21,114 nucleotides of DNA, taken from NCBI GenBank assembly GCA_009801015.1, contig VHZZ01012512.1, forward strand, positions 3,106 through 24,219, read 5' to 3'. The DNA is from Silene noctiflora (taxonomy: Eukaryota > Streptophyta > Magnoliopsida > Caryophyllales > Caryophyllaceae). Position numbers and translations under genes: made by a program. Below the pieces are notes generated by a model that was given only the letters and a program-made list of their open reading frames with translations, had not been told where the DNA came from and did not search any database. Positions 7,597 to 16,232 of this stretch are shown piece by piece (position 1 is the first letter of the stretch; each line of letters opens with the position of its first letter).

Positions 7597-9694
7597 CAAT
7601 TTTTATGGAAAATTGGAATCGTTTGAATACTTCATGCCATGTCAAGACACAAAGTAGTGATATGAACACTAAGAAATTCGTTACTCTTAGAATTCTATGT
7701 CTAGAATGACTCTCGCGATTTCAATGAACACTGATGCTCACAATTATCTGAGTATGGGGTGAGGGTACGTATTAGGAAGCTCTTTATTTGAACACCTAAT
7801 CCCGCCCTCCTCGATAGCGGCCTCTACTAAATATCAGGGAAATCATCTATACTTGATTTGTTGTAAATTATATGCATGCAATGGAACATCCAATAGATTA
7901 AACCTAGCATGTGAATTTAGACTAAATCGGTTGAGCATATAAGTTAGCATCCAATTGGGTCGAAGTGAAGAATTTACATTCATTTACATGTGAAAAAGCC
8001 AAATCAATAAATCATACAATAGAAATAACTGATTAATTACAATGAAATAAACTACATTAGGTATTATTGAATTTACGTTAAAAACACCCTCCAAAGGGAT
8101 TTAAAGAAAAGAAAAGAGAAATTAAAAGATTGAAAACATAAAAAATATGCCTAAGTACGGTGATAGATAAGGATAATAGTCAATTAGAAACCTAATTAAA
8201 AAGACTTAGTCAAAACGAGAAGAGATCAGAGATAGAAACCAACCTAGAACAGGCGCAGCATCTGCTGCATCCTCTGGAAAAGGCGCATTAATCTGTGCGT
8301 CTGTTTTAAAGTTGGGTTCTGATTGTGAAAGTCAAACCCATGGGTTGTTTAATGTTCGTTGGTTAATTTAGATGGATTAATAGTATTAACTCGAGAGGAA
8401 GTGATTTAGTCAGGTTATACGCACTAAAGATCGTCATAAAACGAATTAAAACTAAATATGTACATAAGACGAATTTTAACGATTCGATATGGAAGAATCG
8501 AATCTTTAACATCCGGGTTTGAATAAGTGACGAAAATCCGCAAATATTGGATTATAAGAGATTTATGTCGAAAAGGATTTTATAAAACAATTTAAGAAAC
8601 TAGAAAATAGAGGAAAATAAGAGAGCAAAAGACGAGCAACAGATAATCGAGCAAGAAGAAGAAAAGCAGCAGTAGATAAAGAGCCTCTAGAAGAGGCGCA
8701 ACAGGTGCTGCGACTATTCTAGATGGCGCATCTGGTGATGCGATTCTTCTCGACGGTCTTTATCTGCTAATTCGTCAAAAAAGGGTTTTAAAATATATTT
8801 TGAAGATGATTTTCAGCATGCTTATAATATGAATTTGTACATAAGTTATAATACAGAAATAAATACAAATTAAAGGTAGGATTTACACCCTCAAACTTAC
8901 ATGTTTAACGAAGCGAGATTAACTAAGTTGTCGTAAGTGGTTGCTCGACTCGATGTAGGATTGAAAGTGCCCTTAAAAAAGGAATTTAGTAACAATATTG
9001 ATTGAATTGATTAATGGTGGAGTTGGTCAAATTGGTCGGTCTATGCAAACGAGACTGGTACCCAGAAGGATCTGGGCTTACGTGGTCGATGGTCAAGCAC
9101 GTAGGCGTCAATAGCAAAAGGTCGTGGTCTTAGAATGCAAAGGGAGAAAAAAAGGGGTGGACACTCGCGTGAAAAATATGTGAGGCGGAGGCCTCTATTT
9201 ATACTAATCACGGGGTGGAATTTTAAGAAAAGATAAGATTTCGAAAAAATCCGGAAATATTCTTGAAATTGACGAAAAACAACCCAGGAAGAGGCGCAGC
9301 ACCCACTGCGTCCTCTCCTGAGGCCTTTCCTCCTCAGCAAGAAAGATTTCCGCTCTTTATTTAGGAATTTAGGGAGGATGTAGGCTTCCTTATTCTGCAA
9401 AACAAGATGTTTTCGAGATTTAAACACTTAAATATAATATTTAAGAACATTCCGACTCGGTTTCAAGATGGCTTTAGAAAATGAAGACAGTTTTTGACCC
9501 AGACTCCAAATGTACTCTAATTACTGCCAAAACGATCGTATCGGCACGTAAATGACGACCGAGGTATTGACACGATTGTTTGAGCATTCCACTTGTCGAC
9601 GAACTTACGAAATGTCATAAAATTGCTCCGTATATTTATCATGCGGCCCAAACATTATTGGGTGTTTGGCGGGAGGTGCAGAAGTGAGGTCTAC
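7597..9694 (-). repeat. Long LTR-like non-coding block (probably Tat/Ogre 5' LTR)
   Basis: About 2.1 kb without a believable ORF, next to the Arg-type PBS and with a minus-strand TATA box at 9194-9203. It carries recurrent GC-rich half-palindromes of the form GGCGCAGCA...TGCTGCG near 8253, 8694 and 9292 in AT-rich surroundings. The right limit is approximate: the TCTACA at 9694 is a plausible LTR end, but I find no matching inverted end on the left and no second LTR copy. Short ORFs here (for example 9041-9427) resemble nothing I know. Confidence 0.45.
9194..9203 (-). promoter_or_regulatory. TATA box in the LTR-like block
   Basis: On the minus strand GTATAAATAG, followed by AGGCC. This is a strong TATA match, and its position would drive transcription towards the PBS at 7595. 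Confidence 0.5.
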
Positions 9695-9779
9695 AGCGGT
9701 AAACTCTGGAAATTCAAAGCGGAATGGTGGTATTACAATAGAAGAAGAAGAAAAAGAAGAATGAATTTTTTGACCTTGA

Positions 9780-10561
9780 TGTTATTGCTCTTGCTCCTCT
9801 AATTCATCAAGAGGGGTTACCGGAAGTAAGTAATCCACTCTTCTTTTTCCAAGACGACGGAGCATTTTACACGGTAAGTAAATAGAAGTGGAGCCTTTGA
9901 TTAACCATTCGATTTTCCCGGTAGAATTATACATTTTCATCCAATTGTACTTATGAATAAGTGTGCTCATGTCTAAGAGAGTACTCCCTCCGAAAGACTT
10001 GTATTTCGCATTCTCATTGAAGAAGTGTTTGGCCAATTGAATGACATTGTAGGTGGCTTGTAGGAACCTTGAACATTTAGTCGGGGTTCTAAGTAGGCAA
10101 GATCAATCCCGGAGAAATTACAAGCCTCCTTCCTAACAATAATTGTGTTTGAAATGAACCTATGCCAATATTGTAGTCCGGGAAAATATATAAAAAGAGC
10201 ATGACATTCTCCAAATGTGGTGAATTCCCTTCTAGTTATTGCTTTCCAAATCGGTTTGGCATCGAAATTTCAGGGCTTTTTGCTCCAAAACCGTCCCGGT
10301 ACTATTCCAAACACTTTTCCGAATTCGATTCTTTCCATTCTTCTTGAATCATTTTATAATTGGAATTCAAGGTAAGTCCGATTGTCTACCTTTGATAGCT
10401 TCAAGGAGCTCCGTATATCCTTCCACTTGTTCAATTTTTAGAGTTGAAGTTTCTTCTTCTCTTGCTTCTTGAACCCGATTTGCTCTTGAAGCCAAGAATT
10501 TTTGCCTTTTTGATAGATTTTAAGCTCTTGGTGCTTCTCCCCATCCCTTAGTTCTTGCCAT
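9780..10561 (-). pseudogene. ATHILA ORF1-like remnant
   Basis: A start at 10561 reads MARTKGWGEAPRA and then stops; similarity continues in shifting frames. A middle piece near 10060-10230 reads EFTTFGECHALFIYF and then LQYWHRFISNTIIVR, and the end (9782-10036) reads KYKSFGGSTLLDMSTLIHKY and PLDELEEQE. These fit my memory of the ATHILA ORF-1 family (Pfam PF03078), whose function is unknown and which is often placed in the env position. The identification rests on pattern memory and needs a profile search. Confidence 0.45.
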
Positions 10562-10990
10562 TTGATGATTCTTCCTTTACTAAAATAAAATTTCTTCCAA
10601 CTCTTGATGATTTAAATACCAATTAGCCTTAGTGATGCTTGACTATGCTTCTTTGCTTCAAAATCCAAGCTTTAATCTCCCCAGTTTCATAATTTTCGAA
10701 ATATCCAAACCCTAGCTTTGGGTGGGTCAATTTTTGGGTGATTTTGATGATTTGTAGGCTAAAAATCGGTAAAAGAATGAGTTAATTTTAGAAAAATCAA
10801 GTTTAGGATGGTTTGTTTGATGATTCTTGTTGGGTAAATGATGTTTTGGATGATGGGTGTTGTAGAGAGAGAAGTTTCTTGTGTTTTTAATTAGGATAGA
10901 AATGGGGAATAAGGGGATGAACCTGTGCTTTAACTCGTGGCAAAGGCTCAGCTCGTTCGAGCTGCTAGAGGGCTCGCACAAGATGGCTGG
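10562..10990 (-). other. Spacer between gag remnant and ORF1-like remnant
   Basis: This stretch has an open frame (10727-11011) of low-complexity Asn/His/Lys/Ser-rich sequence that I do not believe is coding. It contains a 14-bp palindrome, AGCTCGTTCGAGCT, near 10947-10960. The pol genes expected in this position are missing. Confidence 0.4.
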
Positions 10991-11610
10991 CGGTGTCTGG
11001 GTTGAACCCATCTAATTTGGTCTTGAGTTACTCCGGTTTGTGACATGGCATCACAATAGTCACAAAAGGTCTCCATACGTTTATGTGGATATTCACTAGG
11101 CATCCCTCCAAATTGGCTCATCTCCACCAATTGTATAAAAGCCGACTTGGCTATGAAGTTTCCGATTAAGTGAGCGAGTGTAGGAGTGTCATTTGATAAG
11201 GTATCCTCGGTTGGAATTGAGTGGGAAGAAAATTTAGACATTTTGGTTGATAGGTTTGTGAGATGTTTGGAATTGGGTTGGGGATTTGGTTGACCTCTCC
11301 CTCTCTTGCAAAAGCATTCGTAAATTCAACATTATCCACTTGTGAAATTCCTTTGTCTACTAAACCGTCACCACTTGAAGAAGTTATCTCCTTCGTTGTT
11401 GAAGTAAACGTCCTCCCAAAAGTCCTAAACTCTTATGCCCCTCAAAGTTCTTTCAATTTCGTGATCTATAGGCAAACGGTTGCCTCGTTGATGTCTTCTA
11501 GGCATACACAATGTAAACACTAGAGAATGATTAGTACTACCTAAAGGAACTAGATTCCCCAAGGCGAATAAAGAAAAAATTAAAAGCAAATTAGATAACA
11601 ATTCAAACAT
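10990..11610 (-). pseudogene. Athila-type gag fragments
   Basis: The first piece (11425-11610) ends with PIDHEIERTLR, a motif seen at the start of Athila gag, then a stop. A second piece (10990-11241) contains FIQLVEMSQFGGMPSEYPHK and YCDAMSQTGVTQDQIRWV, the conserved N-terminal part of the Retrotrans_gag region in Athila/Tat elements. Similarity stops right after IRWV, where LFPFSL-type sequence is expected, so a deletion junction lies near 11010. Confidence 0.65.
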
Positions 11611-11616
11611 TCACCG

Positions 11617-11634
11617 TCCCCAGAAACGGCACCA
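11617..11634 (-). other. Primer binding site, tRNA-Asp type
   Basis: On the minus strand this reads TGGTGCCGTTTCTGGGGA, three bases from TGGCGCCGTTGCCGGGGA, the Asp-type PBS common in Athila elements. It is three bases from the LTR end at 11638. Confidence 0.75.
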
Positions 11635-11637
11635 TTT

Positions 11638-13195
11638 TGATGAGGTCTTAATCGTCACAACCGAATCAAACGATAACTTATACTCAACAAACAATTAGTA
11701 TAGGTGTACGTGGAGATTGAACCCAAAGGACTATTTGTTCAAAAGAGTTATCAATTACAAATAGTCATATCTTGTGTCACAAATTGGGGTTGTGTTAATA
11801 TTCTAAACTACTATAAGGAATAACAACTAAATGTGAATAAATGAAAGCTAAATCAAGTAAATATAATGAGATGTAAACAATATAATGAAAACACTAGGGT
11901 GTCAATGGATAATAGGAGAGAACAAAGGGAGATTCACATATAAATGAGCCTAAGATTAATCAAAGTTGTAGTCGGGTTAGAACTGAGGCTCTCGATCTTA
12001 CGGTTCCACCAGGTCGAATTGGACTAACTCTCGCGTACACCCGGTCTTGCTACCAACATCATGCGTGGTCTAACTACTCCTAAGGTTCTCGATCTTATAG
12101 GATAAGTTGAATAGTTAGAGAATCATCCTAGGTTGTCAATCAAGAATTTCATCAAACATAATATGTACACTAGTTGAAACCACAACATTCAATCAATAAT
12201 ATAGACTCATTAAGTTTATATTCTACCCTATAATCATCCTCTAATCCCCTATTAACCCTACCTAAGAGACTACTCACTACTCATCATGATTAGCATGTCA
12301 ATAATGGTGTCATGCATTACAACAAAGGAAAACATGATGATCAAAGCAAGGTATTTAGCAAAGGATTAACAAAAGTTTTAGTAGGGATTAAGAAAATATA
12401 ACAACTTAAGAGATGAATAAAATAAGGAAGAACAAAGAAGAAATATTTTATTAGATGAAGAATTGTCACCCTCTTCAAGATTAACCGAAGAAATTTTCAA
12501 TTAAAAGAATAGATCTAAGACAAATTAAGGAAAGATTAACTAAGGTTTTTAGTGCTAATTCTTGTATAAAGTGTTGTATCTTCAACTAATTACAAGAGGC
12601 TATTTATATTAAGTATAAGTTTAGGGTTAACTCAGGGTTTAAATGAAGTGTTGACCATTAATAGGATTCGTAACCTTGTTCGACCTAGAGCAGCTCGTGG
12701 GGATTGACACTTGAATGGTCTCCACTGCCTTGCAACTCATGCGAGTCCTCTGGTAGCTAGCTCAAGTCAAGTTGTGGCTCGTTCGTGTCCTCTAGCACCT
12801 CTCTAGAGTCATAGCTTGTGTCGCTTGAGTTGTGTGCTTGACAGCTCGAGTCAGCCTAGCTTTCCTTTCCCTTGGTCCTTGATGCCCCATGACTCGTGGG
12901 GGTTGGTTTTGACTCATGAGGATTGGCCCTTCATTGCCCAAGAACTTGATTTATTCACCTACGGGTGTTTGGCCTTGGTCTCCGCTTAATGCTTGGTCGT
13001 TAATTACATGCTTCCATTTAGCTCCAAAATGCTCCATTAATGCGAGATTAGCGCTCTTTTCCTACGAATGGCACGAAACCTTATAGAATAGAAACATGAA
13101 GCTACAGATATACGAAACGACCCTAATTGTCATAAAAAAACATGCGAAACGTGGCTAGTTATGGGAGTAAAAGTGCGTAAATATTGACCACATCA
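11638..13195 (-). repeat. Athila-like 5' LTR (1558 bp)
   Basis: The ends are TGATGAGGTC at 11638-11647 and GACCACATCA at 13186-13195. These are inverted repeats with 9 of 10 bases matching and the canonical TG...CA. PBS lies next to the left end. A minus-strand TATA box is at 12600-12610. The only open frames inside are short and spurious. Confidence 0.8.
12600..12610 (-). promoter_or_regulatory. TATA box of the Athila-like LTR
   Basis: On the minus strand AATATAAATAG, followed by CCTCTTG. The U3 to its right (12660-12910) is rich in CTCGTG, CTCATG and CTCGAG motifs. Confidence 0.5.
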
Positions 13196-13580
13196 TAAAT
13201 ACAAGCCTTGTCGAATTGCGAGGTGCTTGCTTCCTGAATTTAAGGGTTTGAATTTAAAGGTTCTTAGACCTACAAAGGCGTACCCTTATTGGAGAAAACA
13301 TTTGTCCGTCAACTTTTAGTAGCACATGCGAGATAAGCCCTAACTACCCTTTCTCGTGTTATCGCGAGTTTCCCTTCCATTCGTACCAATGTTGTTGAGA
13401 TTGATCGTTAATAATGTAAGTTAACCTATCCTCTTCCTATCTTGAATATTTTTCCACCTCTGGCATCTGTTCGAGCTTAGCTCCTTTATCTTTAAAGTAT
13501 CTCTTTTAGCCGGCGATTATGTTATGTTCATGTGTTCCCTTGCGATTTCTTATCGTTTCCTATCTCTTAATTAAACACTT
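13196..13580. other. Intergenic, nothing recognised
   Basis: Begins with TAAAT right after the LTR, a possible 5-bp target-site duplicate whose partner is not in the window. No coding or RNA feature can be supported. Confidence 0.4.
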
Positions 13581-13683
13581 GAAATAGAGGTTGGTGAACA
13601 GAAAAAGAAATTACTATTGCAGGTGCCATGAGCACAACCCAAGAACGTGAAATAGAGGTTGGTGAACAGAAAAAGAAATTACT
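13581..13683 (+). repeat. 35-bp direct duplication at 68-bp offset
   Basis: The string starting GAAATAGAGGTTGGTGAACA at 13581-13615 recurs without change at 13649-13683. The second copy lies inside the exon-like ORF; the first lies in the presumed intron just upstream of it. Confidence 0.85.
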
Positions 13684-13843
13684 TTTAGAGAATGTTAGTT
13701 TGCCCTGTATTACTCAAGCTAAGGCAAATTCGAGCTGCCATTTTGTTTTCATCAGATACAAGTCAAATGGATGTATTGCTTCCAGTTTTAATGATGATTG
13801 GAAGAAAGAAGTGATACTAGACATGTTAAGTCGTAATGGTTAA
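13622..13843 (+). other. Short exon-like ORF, unidentified
   Basis: A 71-codon ORF (ATG at 13628) begins STTQEREIEVGEQKKKLL and ends with a TAA. A T-rich, CTATTGCAG-like splice acceptor ends just before 13622, so this could be a displaced exon of a gene rather than a complete small gene. No domain is recognised. Part of it (about 13756-13778) is repeated near 14439. It may be a gene fragment carried by a transposon, or chance. Confidence 0.2.
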
Positions 13844-13920
13844 TTAGGTATATTAGGATCGCATACTTGTTTTTCTTACACAATTAGAATTATAATAATA
13901 ATTTGGGTAATTGTTTTAAC

Positions 13921-14387
13921 AATGCTTTATGATGGGGCACGCTGAGTCGACCCGGCCCGCATGCCAGACAATGGGTCACACGCGTCCAAATGTCGGCGAA
14001 GTTATATATATGGTACACATCCTCCCTACATAAAATATCTCCCCTTGGATTCCTTCCAAGGGAAGACACTTACATAGAGACAAAATATCCTTGTAAGGAA
14101 AGACAGTGACATTCGGTCAATCAATCACAACAAGAACAACTTCATTCTCTCTCTAGAAATAAAACTATCTAAAGTATCTAAGAGAGAGACCGAGCTACAC
14201 GCAAAGGTCTCGGCTATATATCTGCGGAGACCGTATCGATTTAGGCATCAGAGAGGGCCCTCTCGAGACACCCCCGAAACCCTGTGTGTTGCATGTGCAG
14301 GCAAAGCTCGAGGCAGCGGGGAATCATCTCACCCAACATCCGAAAGAAGCACGTTGACCCGGCTCAAGCGTGGACAACGCTAACTTG
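13921..14387. mobile_element. Inserted repeat of about 470 bp between 11-bp direct repeats
   Basis: ATTGTTTTAAC at 13910-13920 recurs at 14388-14398. The DNA between is visibly richer in GC than both flanks (GCACGCTGAGTCGACCCGGC near 13938). It contains TTATATATATGG near 14001-14013 and a CTCTCTC/GAGAGAG inverted pair near 14147-14188. No terminal inverted repeat and no ORF was seen. It may be a solo LTR, a TRIM-like element or another non-autonomous insertion; the 11-bp duplicate is too long for a typical LTR element. Confidence 0.45.
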
Positions 14388-14624
14388 ATTGTTTTAACCC
14401 GAAACACTTCATAATTATTGTTTGCTTCATATATCAAATACAAGTCAAATGGATGTATTTGTTGTTTGCTTAGGTAGTCATTTGCATTTTGGAAGTGAAA
14501 ATCTGAATCCTACTTTAGTGGAATGTTTTTGTTCCCAATACTTCTATACATTTGTAAAATTTATGGCAGGTCTTTGAAGCTTTAAATGTTATTTAAATTT
14601 TTCTAATGAGATGATTAAAAATTA

Positions 14625-14869
14625 CTTTCTCCATCTCATTTTTATTGTCTCATTTTCTTCAAAATTTATCTCACTTTTATTGTTCTCTTACTTAATTTAG
14701 TATGATAAATTAGTAAACAACCACTAATACCCCTAATTTTTTAACTACCATTCACCCTGTTAAATTGTAATGTCATTTTTGTTTTAATTAAAAGGGGTAG
14801 AGTAGTAATTTTATCTTATTTGTTGAATCATTTCTTTAATGTAAGACAATAAAAGTGAAATGGAGGGAG
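14625..14869. mobile_element. Stowaway-like MITE (245 bp)
   Basis: The right end is CTCCCTCCATTTCACTTTTA on the minus strand. The left end is CTTTCTCCATCTCATTTTTA. Both are flanked by TA (14623-14624 and 14870-14871), the target duplicate of Tc1/mariner elements. The body is AT-rich and non-coding. The left terminus has lost the perfect CTCCCTCC, so the copy is not young. Confidence 0.8.
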
Positions 14870-14871
14870 TA

Positions 14872-15916
14872 TTTAATTTGATTCTTAATTCCAACCTATT
14901 TCAATTCAAACACAAAGTATGAGAATGAAATCGAAGTAATGAACCCAAACATATCGAATTAGAAATAAGTTCCAAGACTTTCAACCTCATACCATCCATG
15001 AGTTATACCTGTTTTCAAATTCACGTCACACCATGAACCAAACGCTTAAAAGTTAACTCTATATTAGAATTTAGATGTTAACTTGGTTTGAGGGTAGTAT
15101 TATTTGAATAAAACTGTTTCTTATAGAACATTGTTTATTATTATAAATATTAGAGCATCAGTGACTTATGATGACTAACGACTTTTGAATGAGATGGTGA
15201 TACACATTTGATCAACCATAATACGCATGTACTTGCAATCTTGCATTCTACATTATATACTCCACAGATAATAGATTGGATATCACATATGAGCATATTA
15301 ACCGTTTTAACACAATGCGCGTGAGCATGTCTCATTTAAAGGAAGCATAATCGTAATTAGACATTGCAGTAGACACCCCTCAAAATATGGTAGAACATGG
15401 TGTTTTGATCTTAAGACTGCTACCTATCGGTAACATTGTGGCATCCAATGTCATGCCAAGTATTTCAAAAAAAATGCCATACCAAAGTCCAAAAGTCTAG
15501 CCGAGAACGATTATGAATCAAGAATAGCGGGTAAAGCAAGCACCCTTAAACAGATCCTGCATAGCTAGAGATCCTGATTCTTAAACTAAGAGATATACAA
15601 CATGCGACTTCCTAATACATTTTCTGAAACAACCTAATTATCTGAAGAAACTACCAATTACAATTGCACAAATTAGTCATTAGAGGCTTAACTAAGAATC
15701 CCACTTATGTAAACATTTCCTAGTAAAGCATAGCGCAACAAGATGGTACAAATGTACAACATAAACTTAACTACGAATCTTCCATTACCCCTTCTCCAGT
15801 TTGATTTCTTCTCGGAAACCCTAGTAGTTAGAACAATTTCTCTAAGCATGTCCTGCCAAAAGCAGACCTTTCCGACAGATATATGATTAATTTAACTTGG
15901 AAACTGGAATACCCGT
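14872..15916. other. Intergenic downstream of FLD, including its 3' UTR
   Basis: AT-rich DNA with scattered stops. The part next to 15916 should hold the FLD 3' UTR and polyadenylation signals. No clear AATAAA is visible on the minus strand there, but plant signals are loose. The small ORF at 15150-15335 is not convincing. Confidence 0.5.
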
Positions 15917-16232
15917 TTAGCGCTCCGTTACTTCCGAAGTTACTTTATTGGCTAACATGTTCGGCAGAGCTGTTATATTAGGCTGAGCATCAATAATTGT
16001 ATTTACACAAGGCAAAAGGGGCTTATCACAGTCCATTAATTTCAAAGAAGTTGAGGCACTAGCACTAGTTTTAGTCTCAGGTGTCAGAGAAGCGGGTTCA
16101 GTAGGCAGTACTTTAGTAGGAGTGCCTAAACCACTGCTGCTTTCACCTTTGGAATGTGGTGCTACGCCATTGCTTACCACTGAAGTGGTAGATGGTGGCT
16201 GAACATTGCTGTTTCTGATTACTTTAGCTCGC
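15917..16232 (-). CDS. FLD: FLD coding exon 4: C-terminal tail
   Basis: The acceptor is TTTGGCAG at 16233. The exon encodes RRAKVIRNSNVQPPS and then a Ser/Thr/Pro-rich tail of about 90 residues with no known domain, ending SEVTER and a TAA stop at 15917-15919. The open frame runs on upstream into the intron to an ATG at 16291, but that ATG is not used. The tail is likely disordered. Its exact start depends on the acceptor choice. Confidence 0.78.

Larger units (their letters stand above)
9695..13195 (-). mobile_element. Athila-like Ty3/gypsy relic lacking pol
   Basis: Minus-strand order: LTR (11638-13195), tRNA-Asp-type PBS (11617-11634), gag fragments (about 10990-11610), a non-coding spacer, and an ATHILA ORF1-like remnant (about 9780-10561). 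No protease, RT, RNase H or integrase sequence is seen between gag and ORF1, so pol appears to be deleted. The 3' LTR is absent from the window; the left side runs into the Tat-like block. Confidence 0.7.

Noticed and set aside
9041..9427. Minus-strand ORF of 128 codons in the Tat-like block
   Set aside because: It spans the TATA box region of the LTR, has no recognisable domain, and is likely chance.
10000..10010. MITE end, because of TACTCCCTCC near 9982
   Set aside because: No partner inverted repeat nearby; it lies in the ORF1-like coding remnant and is chance.
10947..10960. AGCTCGTTCGAGCT and CTCGTG/CTCATG motifs in the Athila relic as further copies of the ACTCG palindrome family
   Set aside because: Arms differ, spacing is irregular and no ordered array is seen. 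A shared origin with the chromovirus array cannot be supported.
15150..15335. Small minus-strand ORF rich in Cys, His and Ile downstream of FLD
   Set aside because: No domain, no splice or start context, and AT-rich intergenic composition.
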